Shown here: piece by piece, positions 54,555 to 63,925 of the stretch | Layout of the letters: every line of letters starts with the position of its first letter | How positions within the stretch are numbered: the first letter of the stretch is position 1 | Source of the DNA: Halioglobus sp. | GTDB taxonomy: Bacteria; Pseudomonadota; Gammaproteobacteria; Pseudomonadales; Halieaceae | Direction of reading: 5' to 3' | Assembly: GCA_020443345.1 (NCBI GenBank) | Contig: JAGRIH010000035.1 | Span: forward strand, 1 to 64,000 | DNA length: 64,000 bases | Made by a program: the position numbers and the translations under genes | The notes under the pieces: generated by a model | Databases searched by the model: none | What the model was told of the DNA's origin: nothing | The model's input: the letters and a program-made list of their open reading frames with translations, nothing else

Positions 54555-55595
54555 TCATCGTTGTGATGTTGACTCCGCAATCTCATCAATCAGACCCCAC
54601 TGCAGCGCTTGCGCGGCCCTGATCCTTTTTGCGGACAGCGTGAGCCAGGCCGTGCGCTGTCGCCCGATGCGCCGCAGTACGCTGACCGTACCGCCGGCGC
54701 CCGGAATCAGGCCCATGGTGATTTCCGGCAGCTGAAACGTGGTGTCCCCGGTGGCCACGATACGGTGACAGAAAGCGGGGAGCTCTAGCCCCGAGCCGAT
54801 ACAGGATCGGTGCACGCGGCATTCGATGCGCCCGGCGAGCTCGGCGATCAACAGGCCGACGTTGCGTGTGGAGCGGATCGCGTGCGCCTCGGCCGTGTTG
54901 TCAAACAGCCCGAACTCGTCCAGGTCGCCGCCCACGCAGAAGCACGAGCCCGCACCGCGGATGATACACCGTGCGATGGCGGTGTCGCTGGCCAGCAGTT
55001 GCAGACCCTCCAGCAACTGGTCGCGCATGGCGATGGAGTAGGCGTTGCGTCGCTCGGGCCGGTTCAGGGTCAGCCACAGCTCGCCCTCCCGGCGCTCTGC
55101 CAGCACCGCTGGTGCAGCCTCTCGCGCCCGCTCGCCCGGCCTGCGACTGGCGTCCCTGGCCGCCATAAAGTCGGCAAATTCCCGGCCGCCCTGCAGCGCG
55201 GCGTAGGCCAGCGATTCGGCGAACAGGCCCTGGTGGATACTGGCGCGCTCGTTGTGCCGCAATAACTGCACCAGGGTCATGGCTGCCAGTGGCGCGCGCA
55301 GGATATTTTTGACCAGTGGGCGCGCTGCCTGCGTCGAGCCGACCACCACGTCCAGTGACGACAGCAGTGCTGCCGCTGCGGCGCCGGTGCCGTCCGCGCG
55401 GCGCAGGCCGATCACCGGGCAGGGCAGTTGCGCCAGGGCCGCGCAGGCCGCCCGCAGCTGCGTCGGGCTCAGGCCGTGGCCGCTGTCATCGGCATCCAGC
55501 AGCACATAGGCGGTACCATTGAGCGGCGAAAAACGCTCCCGAGCGCAGGGCGAGAGCAGTTGCGGTGCCAGAACCGCCAGGGACGTCGCCGGCAT
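54555..55595 (-). CDS. Crotonase-family protein with an extra degenerate N-terminal half
   Basis: 346 residues; a normal crotonase is about 260. The C-terminal 190 residues carry the family marks LTLNRPERRNAYS, GSCFCVGGDLDEF, the oxyanion loop GSGLELPAFC, and PEITMGLIPGAGG with acidic residue. The N-terminal 150 residues (LLDADDSGHGLSPTQL, CPVIGLR, LDVVVGST) look like a second, decayed crotonase unit without an active site. It may be a pseudo-dimer. The CHR-SCIGSG loop has His where Asn/Ala is usual. Confidence 0.75.
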   Translation of the reverse strand: MPATSLAVLAPQLLSPCARERFSPLNGTAYVLLDADDSGHGLSPTQLRAACAALAQLPCPVIGLRRADGTGAAAAALLSSLDVVVGSTQAARPLVKNILRAPLAAMTLVQLLRHNERASIHQGLFAESLAYAALQGGREFADFMAARDASRRPGERAREAAPAVLAERREGELWLTLNRPERRNAYSIAMRDQLLEGLQLLASDTAIARCIIRGAGSCFCVGGDLDEFGLFDNTAEAHAIRSTRNVGLLIAELAGRIECRVHRSCIGSGLELPAFCHRIVATGDTTFQLPEITMGLIPGAGGTVSVLRRIGRQRTAWLTLSAKRIRAAQALQWGLIDEIAESTSQR

Positions 55596-55673
55596 GGGCT
55601 GGTCGATGATGCGTACCTCCTGTGCTGTAGGGCTGGCGCTGGGCGGTGCGCCGGTAGCTGCGCGCTGTGCCGC

Positions 55674-57152
55674 TCAGTCCAGGGGCGGCGTCTGCGCGGT
55701 GTCACGCCGGTAAATCACTTCGCCACCGCGAATAGTAGCCGCCACATCGCCGGCTGTTAAGCGTGCCCGCGCGTCGGCCCAGGGGCGATCCAACAGGCAC
55801 AAGTCCGCCAGCATCCCGGGTGCAAGGCGTCTGGGCGGTCCTCCGGGCGCCGTGGCTGACGAGGTAAAGAGGGCGAGTGCGCGCTCCGGTGACAACTGCT
55901 CTGTACTGCCGATATTTTGACCAGACCGCGTCCTGCGCTGCACGGCGGCAGCCATGGCGGACCAGGGATCCGCGCTGCCGTAGGGGGCATCGGTGCTGCC
56001 GCCCAGGGGTATACCGCTGTCCACCAGACTTCTGCAGCGATACAGCCAGGGCTGTTCCCGGCGCTCGACCTCGGCCAGGTACTGGTCACCGCGTTCCCGG
56101 ACCAGACCCGGCTGGGTCACGACGGTGACCGCAGCGTCCCGCAGCAGGGCGAGCGCCGCATCGGGGGTGACCGAGGCGTGCTCGATGCGATCCCCAGGCA
56201 TAGAGCCGGTCTCGATCAGGGCCGACAGCGCGAAGACCAGCTCCGTCGGCGTCACACAGTGAATCGCCACTGACCGGTCCTGGCAGTGGGTCCGGGCAAT
56301 GCGCTCGCACAGCCCATCGAACGCCGGCAGACGGTAGTCGTCGAGCAGGATCTTCAGCGGCCCGCGCGTCAGCAGCCGGTGACCGGGTTCCGGTAGCTGT
56401 TCGTCCCCCATGAGCAGTACCCGTTGCAGCAGTTGCCCGGACTGCACCGCTGTGGTCAGTAAGGCCAGCAGTGTGGCGGAGTTGGTCGGTGTGGCATCGG
56501 TGACACCGGTGACGCCCATTCCGGCCAGTTGTAGCGAGGTGTGGGAGAGATCGGGCACGTCCCGGTTCCCGAGTTGATCGCGCAGCCAGTCGTCCAGGCG
56601 GAACAGGCGGCCAGTGGCGCGACCGCTGTCATCGCGCTCGATTCCCGATTCGACCAGCGGATGCGCCCGGGGCCTGTCCAGGTTCAGGAGTGCACAGGCG
56701 GCGGAGTTGAGCATCCACAGCTTGCCGCTGCGGTGCTGCACCCTTACCGGCCGCTCGGCCACCATCCGATCCAGGTGCCAGCGATCCAGTGCTCCGGCTA
56801 CGCTGTCGTGGTAGCCGGTGCCGCGGATCCAGCCCGTCGTCCCGGGGGGCTCCTGGTGGAGTCGTGCGTGGCGCTGCTGCAGTTGCAATGCGCGCCCCTG
56901 CAATGCGCGCGCCAGCGCCCCGGGCGACGTCACCTGCGGCGGACCGCAGTCTACGGACAGCTGTGCCGCCGCCAGGGCGTAGAGATGGATGTGGTGATCG
57001 TGGAGGCCGGGCAGCAGGGCGCCACCGCCCGCATCGAGACGGGTTTCCCCCGCACGGCGCTGCAGCGCGACGCCGATTTCGACGATCCTCTCCCCCGTGC
57101 AGCGCAGATCCACCGGACGGTAGCCTGCAATTTCGGCCCCGCTGATCAACAC
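55674..57152 (-). CDS. YtcJ-like amidohydrolase (amidohydrolase family 3)
   Basis: 492 residues from GTG 57152, whose first codons overlap the stop of the CoA-transferase gene (GTGTTGA), giving translational coupling. The frame is open to 57332 but that part overlaps the coding region upstream. Metal motif LPGLHDHHIHLYAL near the N-terminus and PDAALALLRDAAVTVVTQPG in the second half fit YtcJ-like hydrolases, often described as amidases or exo-type deacylases. In this context, behind a CoA transferase, it may process an acyl chain, but no substrate is evident. Confidence 0.75.
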   Translation of the reverse strand: MLISGAEIAGYRPVDLRCTGERIVEIGVALQRRAGETRLDAGGGALLPGLHDHHIHLYALAAAQLSVDCGPPQVTSPGALARALQGRALQLQQRHARLHQEPPGTTGWIRGTGYHDSVAGALDRWHLDRMVAERPVRVQHRSGKLWMLNSAACALLNLDRPRAHPLVESGIERDDSGRATGRLFRLDDWLRDQLGNRDVPDLSHTSLQLAGMGVTGVTDATPTNSATLLALLTTAVQSGQLLQRVLLMGDEQLPEPGHRLLTRGPLKILLDDYRLPAFDGLCERIARTHCQDRSVAIHCVTPTELVFALSALIETGSMPGDRIEHASVTPDAALALLRDAAVTVVTQPGLVRERGDQYLAEVERREQPWLYRCRSLVDSGIPLGGSTDAPYGSADPWSAMAAAVQRRTRSGQNIGSTEQLSPERALALFTSSATAPGGPPRRLAPGMLADLCLLDRPWADARARLTAGDVAATIRGGEVIYRRDTAQTPPLD

Positions 57153-58573
57153 GGCAGCCGGAACTCGTGCACGATACGCGCGGTGTGCGTGCCCGGGCGC
57201 GGCGCTGGACTGTCGCTGCGGCGGGCCACCGGCGCCTGGACCGCGATGCGTCGGTCGCCGCTGTGCAGGTGCCAGGCGCCGTGTTCGCCCGCCACTGCGC
57301 CGCGCGGTACGTCGGGCAGGAACTGCAGGCAATGGGCAGTGGTGTCGCGCAGGGAGAGATCGAGCAGGCCGCCCCTGCCCGAGCGCCAGAATGCCAGTGC
57401 GGCCACGGCGGCGTGCAGGCCGGTCAGGGGGTCGGCCAGAGCGTCACCGCAGAAGACGGGCGGGTCACTGGTAGCCGCCGCGACGCCGGCGGCCACCGCC
57501 GCATCATCGCCAAATGCCGTCCAGTTGGCCCCGGGTTCGCGCCGGCCGTAGCCGCTGATCGCTACCCACACCAGCCCCGGACTGGCCGTCACCAGCGCCT
57601 CGGCATCGACACCCAGTTGCCGCAGCGCCCGCGGCCGGGAAGCCTCAATCACGATATCGGCCCGCGTCAGCAGGGCGGCCAACTGGCGCCGGCCGGACGC
57701 GGCGGCAAAGTCCAGCAGTACGGATTCCTTGCCGGCGTTGAGCAAATCGAAGAACGCGGCGTTGCCGCGGCGCGCGCCGTCGGGCCGGCCCCGGCATTCG
57801 ATCTTGATTACCCGGGCGCCGGCCGCCTGCAGCAGGTGCGCGCACAGGGGCCCGGCCCACAGGGCGGACAGATCGATCACCAGCGGCCGGTCGCGCGGCA
57901 TCTGTCGCGGTGTTGTACGGGCGCCGGCGCAGTGCAGGCGGAACCAGGTGGGGGCGGGCGGTGCGGTGCCCGCCGCGGCCAGTGGCAGGCCCAGCAGCCT
58001 GCCGCGCTCTACCAGAGGCTGTGGCACCTCATCTGCAACCCGCTGTTCGATGGCGGCCCAGTCGCCGGGTGCAGTGTGCGGCTCTTGGTGCGCTGTCGCC
58101 GCGAGCCAGGCGGGCAGCAACTGCCAGTCATCCTCGCGCGCGAGGTTCAAGGCCAGCCAGCCGTCGCGCGTGCGCAGCAGCCGGCAACTGCCGTTAGCAG
58201 AGACCGCGCCGCGGCGCTGCAGGTTCAGTAGCGCCGCGCGTTCGCCCAGCACGGTGGCACCGTCGCAGCCGGGCAGCAGCGCGGTACCGGCCAGCAGCCT
58301 GAGCGCATCCAGCGCGCCGCGCGCGCAACTGGGAATGCAGCCGGGTCCCTGCCGGGGCGGGCCGTCGGGCGGCCCGGTCAGCGGGACCAGCCCGGAGTGC
58401 GCCCAGTCCGCGGCGACCTGGAACGCCGTGTCCGGCTCGCGTGCACCGGCACAGGTCGACGTCGCGCCCAGGCCTCGCAGCAGCGCGGCGCAGTAGTCCC
58501 ACGCCGGCGTTGCGGCGGGCAGGGTGAATGCCAGACCTGCCAGTGTCGCTGCCGTATCGGCGGGGGAGTCCAT
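57146..58573 (-). CDS. Family III CoA transferase with a permuted-looking domain order
   Basis: 475 residues from ATG 58573; the frame is open to 58738. The N-terminal 200 residues resemble the C-terminal part of a CaiB/BaiF unit (LLRTRDGWLALNLAREDDWQ). From about residue 225 a fresh N-terminal unit begins (LVIDLSALWAGPLCAHLLQA, GARVIKIECRG), and the catalytic Asp lies in DALADPLTG. This is the order of a fused transferase that has lost its first N-terminal half. It is followed by an overlapping amidohydrolase gene. Confidence 0.75.
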   Translation of the reverse strand: MDSPADTAATLAGLAFTLPAATPAWDYCAALLRGLGATSTCAGAREPDTAFQVAADWAHSGLVPLTGPPDGPPRQGPGCIPSCARGALDALRLLAGTALLPGCDGATVLGERAALLNLQRRGAVSANGSCRLLRTRDGWLALNLAREDDWQLLPAWLAATAHQEPHTAPGDWAAIEQRVADEVPQPLVERGRLLGLPLAAAGTAPPAPTWFRLHCAGARTTPRQMPRDRPLVIDLSALWAGPLCAHLLQAAGARVIKIECRGRPDGARRGNAAFFDLLNAGKESVLLDFAAASGRRQLAALLTRADIVIEASRPRALRQLGVDAEALVTASPGLVWVAISGYGRREPGANWTAFGDDAAVAAGVAAATSDPPVFCGDALADPLTGLHAAVAALAFWRSGRGGLLDLSLRDTTAHCLQFLPDVPRGAVAGEHGAWHLHSGDRRIAVQAPVARRSDSPAPRPGTHTARIVHEFRLPC

Positions 58574-58619
58574 AGGGTTTTGCCGTGCGAGTGTGGATCG
58601 TCTGGAGTAGTCTACACCG

Positions 58620-59816
58620 TCACGGCGGCACGGCATCGAGTGCGAGGTCGCCAGCCACGCGAACAGCGTCGATTTCCCGCGGCAGCGTGGCGCGCAGATA
58701 CTGCTCGTCGCGCTGCCGGCTTTCGATGGCGGCGTCAAAGACCGCTCCCAGGAATGCCTGCACCGCCAGTTTGGTCAGGTCGTGCTGGCGTCCCACCGGC
58801 ATCGCCGGCTCCAGTTTGCCCAGGCATATGCCCTCCGGCGGCGCCCGCAGGATGCCCTCCTGTTCACTGCCCAGCAGATCGTAAAGCGGCATGTCCTCCA
58901 TCGGTGTTTCCTCATTGACGGCAGTTGCCACCATCGCGCAACCCAGACGGTCCGGGTTGTCGAGAAACCGCAGGTAGCGGGCCTGGTCGGTAAAGCCGGT
59001 ATGAGAGGCCCGGTGCAGGCTGACCAGCACGGAATGGTTGACCCGCTGCAGCAGTACGCCCGCGTTTTTGTGGTAATCCACCATCGGGTCGGTGTCGCTG
59101 GCCAGCATCAGAAACGGCGTGTCGTAGGGTGCAAACAACTGGCGCCCGAACATTTCCAGCGGTCCGGCCAGGGAGACGGCGGCGGCCACGCGCGGGTCCC
59201 GTAGGCGCGGATGATAGGTGGCCAGGACCGTGGTCATGCCGCCCAGGGAATGGCCGATCAGGGCGATTCGTTCGGGGTCGAGTTGCCGGTACAGGACGCT
59301 GTCAGGGTCCGTATTCCAGTCCAGCAGGGTATCGATCACGAAACTGACGTCGCCGGGCTGGTTGATGACATCCATCACCGCGGGACCGTCCGGTGCGTGA
59401 AGGTTGGTCAGTGGAAAATCCATCGCTACCAGCACATACCCGTGGCTGGCCAGAAAGCGCGCCAGGTATTGCGGGTCATCCCTGGTTCCGGAAAAACCGT
59501 GGCTGTACACCAGCAGGGGAAAGCCCCCGCTGGTACCCGGCATGGCGCCGCTGTCCCGTTGTGGTTGCCAGACTTTGATCGGCAGTTGGCGGGACGCGGC
59601 GCCGGGATAGGTGCCGTTGGCGTCGGTCGGGCGGCTGGTGTCGGTCAGGGTATGCTCATGTACCGCGACCCGATAGGGGCCGCTGGCCAGCCTGGCGGCA
59701 CTGTCAGTTCCCGCCGGGATGGGGTCGGAGTGCAGATAAACCAACACCGCGACGACGACGGCCGTCGCGGCCGCCAGCGCCAGGATTCCCAACAGCAGTT
59801 TTTTCAGCGCGTTCAC
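58620..59816 (-). CDS. Membrane-anchored alpha/beta hydrolase (chlorophyllase/PAF-acetylhydrolase-like)
   Basis: 398 residues from GTG 59816 (a TTG at 59822 is an alternative). A signal anchor (LLLGILALAAATAVVVAVLVYL) precedes the hydrolase fold: LLVYSHGFSGTRDD, the elbow GHSLGG, MLASDTDPMVDYH and SHTGFTDQ. This resembles exported dienelactone/PAF-acetylhydrolase-type lipases. It is one of several same-strand genes in a lipid region and is 41 bp after the wax-ester synthase starts on the same strand. Confidence 0.82.
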   Translation of the reverse strand: MNALKKLLLGILALAAATAVVVAVLVYLHSDPIPAGTDSAARLASGPYRVAVHEHTLTDTSRPTDANGTYPGAASRQLPIKVWQPQRDSGAMPGTSGGFPLLVYSHGFSGTRDDPQYLARFLASHGYVLVAMDFPLTNLHAPDGPAVMDVINQPGDVSFVIDTLLDWNTDPDSVLYRQLDPERIALIGHSLGGMTTVLATYHPRLRDPRVAAAVSLAGPLEMFGRQLFAPYDTPFLMLASDTDPMVDYHKNAGVLLQRVNHSVLVSLHRASHTGFTDQARYLRFLDNPDRLGCAMVATAVNEETPMEDMPLYDLLGSEQEGILRAPPEGICLGKLEPAMPVGRQHDLTKLAVQAFLGAVFDAAIESRQRDEQYLRATLPREIDAVRVAGDLALDAVPP

Positions 59817-59856
59817 TGGCAAGCTGCGTTACAGGCTGCCGTGGAGACTGTGGTTG

Positions 59857-61398
59857 TCACGCGCTAGCTGCGGCTTTTCGCGGCCGCCCGGCGGTTTTCT
59901 TTTTGCTGCTCGCTCGCGGTTTTTTCACGCGGCCGGCCGCGGCGGATTTCTTGCGCCCTGCCCGTTTGGGCTGTTCACCCAACACCGCCTGCTGCACCTC
60001 GCGGAAGGACTCCTCGAGACACTGCCGGTAAAAGGCCGGGTCGGGCACGATGCCGCGATCCGCCAGAATAGTGATCGTCACCATCCCGTTGTAGCTGAAC
60101 ACCAGATGAAACAGGCCGGTTCCCGGGGTCAACAGACCGAGCCCGTAAAACCGCACCAACTGTGCACCGGCGCAGTACAGGGGGAAGTTGGGCCCCGGCA
60201 CGTTGGAAATCACCGTGCTGATGCTCATCGGCAGGAAGCGGCACAGGTATTTTTCCGAGTAGGCCCGGGCCAGCGGCCGGGCGATCATCGGCGAAAACAC
60301 GCCCGGCAGCTTGATGCCGTCCGCCAGGGGGGAATTCTCGGTAAATACCTTGGCGTCGTCCATACTCGCCTTGATGGCCCGCATTCTCTCCAGCGGATCT
60401 GCGATATTGGTGTGGAGTTTGGAGAACACCGAGCCCACCTGGTTGGCCTCGTCATTTTCCGCCCGGCGCTTGCGCATATTGATCGGTACCGACCCGGTCA
60501 GGGACTCCTCCGGCAGGTCGTCGTAGGCCAGCAGGTACTTGCGCAACGCACCGCCGATAACCGTCAGCACCACATCGTTCATCTTGACTTCCGCACGGGT
60601 GCGTATATCCATAAAGTCCTTGAGCGGAATGGCGACACCCTCCACGACCCGGTAGGGTCCAACCGGCTTGTTGAGACGGGTTTGCGGCGGCCGGATGTCC
60701 GGCATGGGTATCTTGTCGCGGCTGATATCTATCGCCATTTTCGCCACATCGCGGGTGACATTGAAAAAACCACGGGCCATACTCGCGGTATTCACGGTGC
60801 GATTGACCAGCGCCCGACCCACCAGCGCCATGGGCCCGGGTGGCTTTTCGATGGCCACTGGCTGGCGCTCTTCCTCCGCCCTGGGCTCCGGGTTCGGCAC
60901 CAGGTCGTGCAGGGCCGACATAAAGGCCTCGCTGCCGGCGCCGTCGATCAGGGCGTGGTGCATCTTGGTATAAACCGCAAACAGACCCTTGGGCAGCTCT
61001 GAGATGTTGTCCAGCCCCTCGATGACATAGCACTCCCACAGCGGGCGGGACATATCCAGCGGCCGCGAATGCAGCCGCGCCACCTGGATCATCAGTTGGC
61101 GCCAGTCGCCGGGCGCGGGCAGCGCCACGTGCCGCAGGTGGTATTCGATATTGAAGCGTTCGTCCTCGATCCAGTAGGGCCGATCGAGTCCGCCCGGCAC
61201 CTCCACCAGCCGCTGGCGAAAGATCGGCAACCTGGACAGGCGCTGGTCGAAACTGGCGAGCACTTGTTTGAACCGCACGAAGCCATCCGGCGCGGTCGAC
61301 GGATCGTAAATACTCAGTCCGCCGATGTGTTGCGGGGTGGGACCGGTTTCCAGGTTGACAAAGGCCGTATCGAGAACACCCAGTTGTTTCACAGCCAC
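59857..61398 (-). CDS. Wax ester synthase/diacylglycerol acyltransferase (WS/DGAT)
   Basis: 513 residues. The condensation-fold active site HHALIDGAG (His147, His148, Asp152) is intact; other family blocks are PLDMSRPLWECYVIEGL, KMNDVVLTVIGGALRKYL and a STVISNVPGPNFPLY loop. The C-terminal tail (about 475-513) is very rich in Lys/Arg/Ala, a histone-like extension that is unusual. The enzyme joins acyl-CoA to fatty alcohols or diacylglycerol, giving storage lipids. The SDR next door may act on the same lipids. Confidence 0.93.
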   Translation of the reverse strand: MAVKQLGVLDTAFVNLETGPTPQHIGGLSIYDPSTAPDGFVRFKQVLASFDQRLSRLPIFRQRLVEVPGGLDRPYWIEDERFNIEYHLRHVALPAPGDWRQLMIQVARLHSRPLDMSRPLWECYVIEGLDNISELPKGLFAVYTKMHHALIDGAGSEAFMSALHDLVPNPEPRAEEERQPVAIEKPPGPMALVGRALVNRTVNTASMARGFFNVTRDVAKMAIDISRDKIPMPDIRPPQTRLNKPVGPYRVVEGVAIPLKDFMDIRTRAEVKMNDVVLTVIGGALRKYLLAYDDLPEESLTGSVPINMRKRRAENDEANQVGSVFSKLHTNIADPLERMRAIKASMDDAKVFTENSPLADGIKLPGVFSPMIARPLARAYSEKYLCRFLPMSISTVISNVPGPNFPLYCAGAQLVRFYGLGLLTPGTGLFHLVFSYNGMVTITILADRGIVPDPAFYRQCLEESFREVQQAVLGEQPKRAGRKKSAAAGRVKKPRASSKKKTAGRPRKAAASA

Positions 61399-61485
61399 CT
61401 CCGAATTGATTGTTAATTTATCTGGTTACAAAACGCGCAATGGCAACGCTCCCGGCAACGGCCAGTCACGCGGTCGTCGCGGTGT

Positions 61486-62496
61486 TCAGCTTTGCTCCTG
61501 CCGCACCCAGCTCCGGTCGATATGGCCCGCCGTTGCCAGCCACTCTACTGTGTCGCGCAGCGTATCGTGTACCGTGTGAAAGTCGAGGTCCAGTTCGCGG
61601 TGCAGCTTGCTGTCGTCGACGACTACCCACTCGGTAGTGTAGGTCACCGCCTCGCGCGATATCGGGGTATCGAAGCGCTTGATGTGCACCGCGGCATCCA
61701 CCAGGCTGCCAATGATGCGAAAGAGAAAGCGCGGCATCGGTATTTTGCGCACCTTTCTGGCGGTGATCCCGTTGAGTGCGTGGTACAGTTCGCGCCAGGT
61801 CAGGTAGCCCCCGCCGACCACGTAGGAGCCGGATTTGCGCCCCTCCAGCAACTTGACATGGGCCTGGGCCAGATCGCGCACATCGGTAAACTGGGCGCCG
61901 GTGGTGGTGATCGGCACCGCGCTGTGGATGAAATACGCCACCCCCTGGTTGCCCTCGCTCAGCATTGGGTCATCCGGGCCGACAATCATCGACGGATAGG
62001 TGATGGCCACGGGTGCGCCGCCGGCGATCAGCCCTCTGACGTATTTCTCACACTCGATTTTCGAGCGGCCGTAGCCGGAAGTGGCCTCACCCAGGGACGA
62101 GGTTTCATTGATGGTCTGCGCATGCCGGTCATAAATCGCGGTGACACTGGACACATAGACAATGGCCTCGATCCCGCGCTGCACGGCGCCGCCGATAACC
62201 AGTTCGGTGCCGCGCACGTTGGTCTGGCGGACGGTTTCCGCCAGTGAGGGGTCCATGCTGACCATCGCCGCGGTGTGTACCACCGCATCGCAGCCGTCGA
62301 GCGCTTTGGCGACGGCTTCCTCGTCGGTAATCGCCCCCACGGCGAAATCGGACACCTCGATACCGTGGGCCTGGTACAGTTGCTGCATCTTGTCGACGTT
62401 GCGGATGCCCAGGCGCACACTGTGGCCGGCTCGCTGCAGAGCAACGGACGTATGAAAGCCGACGAAGCCCGTCGCTCCCGTAACCAGTACCCGCAT
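61486..62496 (-). CDS. NAD(P)-dependent epimerase/reductase (extended SDR)
   Basis: 336 residues. Rossmann motif VTGATGFVGFHTS at the N-terminus, the acceptor DAVVHTAAMVS, YVSSVTAIYD and the catalytic YGRSK pair (SGYGRSKIECEKY). It resembles dihydroflavonol reductase/3-beta-hydroxysteroid-type SDRs. It is 88 bp upstream of the wax ester synthase in transcription order. The substrate cannot be read from sequence. Confidence 0.9.
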   Translation of the reverse strand: MRVLVTGATGFVGFHTSVALQRAGHSVRLGIRNVDKMQQLYQAHGIEVSDFAVGAITDEEAVAKALDGCDAVVHTAAMVSMDPSLAETVRQTNVRGTELVIGGAVQRGIEAIVYVSSVTAIYDRHAQTINETSSLGEATSGYGRSKIECEKYVRGLIAGGAPVAITYPSMIVGPDDPMLSEGNQGVAYFIHSAVPITTTGAQFTDVRDLAQAHVKLLEGRKSGSYVVGGGYLTWRELYHALNGITARKVRKIPMPRFLFRIIGSLVDAAVHIKRFDTPISREAVTYTTEWVVVDDSKLHRELDLDFHTVHDTLRDTVEWLATAGHIDRSWVRQEQS

Positions 62497-62538
62497 GGTG
62501 TGTTTCGTCCTGTTTTATGAACGGTTATATGTCATGTC

Positions 62539-62568
62539 GTTTTATTATAAGTAAGGGCAAAATAAAAC
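62539..62568. repeat. AT-rich inverted repeat GTTTTATT...AATAAAAC
   Basis: Arms of 8 bp (62539-62546 and 62561-62568) around a 14-base centre, just upstream of the SDR gene start. It could be an operator for the adjacent AraC-type regulator or a transcript hairpin. The symmetry is partly AT-rich chance. Confidence 0.35.
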
Positions 62569-62741
62569 ACCAAAACAAATGCGAAAACAACGCGGCAGAA
62601 CCCGCCCGCCCGGCCGCATTCGCATGGCCGCCACGGCGTATTGCCTCGCGGTGCCGTGATGGTGTATTTTCTGCGCCTTGAAACGCCCCGGACGCCGCGC
62701 ACAGGCAGGTGGCCAGACTCCTTTTGTGCAGTGATAAGTTG

Positions 62742-62769
62742 TTGATTTTGTTTGCATAATTGATATGCT
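62742..62769 (+). promoter_or_regulatory. Possible promoter of the AraC-family gene
   Basis: TTGATT (62742-62747) and TATGCT (62764-62769) are 16 bases apart. It would give a leader of about 140 bases before GTG 62921. Weak matches only. Confidence 0.35.
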
Positions 62770-62920
62770 GCACGGATGGGGTGGCACGCTTTGCAGCGGC
62801 TTGCTGCGGCAGCGATGCCGTCCGCGGCGGCTGGCTGCAGCCCCGGTGGCCGGGTGCAGTTGGCCGCGGAGTATTGCGGTGCGGGCGTGCACCGGCAAAG
62901 GCACAGGGCGAAGGGGCATC

Positions 62921-63925
62921 GTGACAGGCGAATACAAGGCAATCAACAAGACGTCGTTCTACCTCCGGCGCATGTTGCACAGAGGGTTTTCGTCCGACCA
63001 GGTGCTGGAGGGGAGCGGTTTGCGCGAGGAGGACGTAAAAGCCGCTGCGTTTCGCCCCAATCCCCGACAGTACCGCAAAATCATCCAGAACATCATGCGC
63101 CTGACACAGGACCCGTATATCGGCATTGCCCTGGGCGCCGAATTCAAGATCAGCGACCTGGGTATGCTGGGTTACGCTGCGCTGAGCAGCCCCACCATGT
63201 CCCGGGCCCGCGAGATGTGGAACAAGTACAGCGTACTGGATGAGCGTATTCTGCATACCATCAACGACCTCAGTAGCGGCAAGTGGTATTCGGAAATCCG
63301 GGAGATCTTTCCCCTGGGCGAGCTGCTGCCGTTCGCTATCGAGGAGTTCGTCAGCCAGACCATGGCACTGGGGTCCCAGGTGACCAATCGGCCGTACCCC
63401 ATACTGGAGATGCACCTGACCTACGGCCAGCCGGACGACCTGAGCGCCTACCGGCAACGCTTTGACTGCCCGATGTATTTCAACCAGCCCAAGAACATTA
63501 TCCTGTTCGATATCCAGACGCTCGATTACCCGGTCAGTCTCGCCAACGAGGAGGTGTTCGAACTCTGCGAGCAGCAGTGCCGGCAGATTCTGGACAGGCT
63601 CGAGCACAGTGACCTGTTGTCCGACGAGATTCGCGATGACCTGGTGAAGAACCCCGGCCAGTTTCCGTCCCTGGAGGAGATGGCGGCGCGGCTGAAGATG
63701 GGCTCCAGAACCTTGCGCCGGCGCCTGGTCAAGGAAAACCTGACTTACCAGCAGATCCTGGATGAGACGCGCAAGGACCTGGCGATTCAGTATCTGGAGC
63801 ACACCTCGCTGGCGCCCAAGGAAATCGGTTTTCTGCTGGGTTATAACAGCGTCAGCAATTTTCGCCGCGCCTTCAAGAGCTGGACCGGCAAGAAATTGAC
63901 CGATTACCGCGGCGCGGCGCACTAG
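62921..63925 (+). CDS. AraC-family transcriptional regulator
   Basis: 334 residues from GTG 62921; the frame opens at 62765, but AAGGGG sits just upstream of this GTG and the protein starts like the family. The N-terminal 230 residues are the arabinose-binding-like domain used by OruR/ArgR-type regulators (GIALGAEFKISDLGMLGYAA). The C-terminus is the AraC DNA-binding domain: SLEEMAARLKMGSRTLRRRL and LAPKEIGFLLGYNSVSNFRR. It is divergent from the SDR/WS-DGAT genes and may control them or the lipid region. Confidence 0.9.
   Translation: MTGEYKAINKTSFYLRRMLHRGFSSDQVLEGSGLREEDVKAAAFRPNPRQYRKIIQNIMRLTQDPYIGIALGAEFKISDLGMLGYAALSSPTMSRAREMWNKYSVLDERILHTINDLSSGKWYSEIREIFPLGELLPFAIEEFVSQTMALGSQVTNRPYPILEMHLTYGQPDDLSAYRQRFDCPMYFNQPKNIILFDIQTLDYPVSLANEEVFELCEQQCRQILDRLEHSDLLSDEIRDDLVKNPGQFPSLEEMAARLKMGSRTLRRRLVKENLTYQQILDETRKDLAIQYLEHTSLAPKEIGFLLGYNSVSNFRRAFKSWTGKKLTDYRGAAH

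Larger units (their letters stand above)
62497..62920. other. Divergent promoter region, about 420 bp
   Basis: Between the SDR gene (-) and the AraC-family gene (+). It has an AT-rich inverted repeat at 62539-62568, a GC-rich part without ribosome sites, and a candidate promoter at 62742-62769. No supportable gene lies here. Confidence 0.5.

Noticed and set aside
62525..63922. Minus-strand open frame of 465 codons
   Set aside because: It is antisense to the AraC-family regulator, which has clear HTH motifs.
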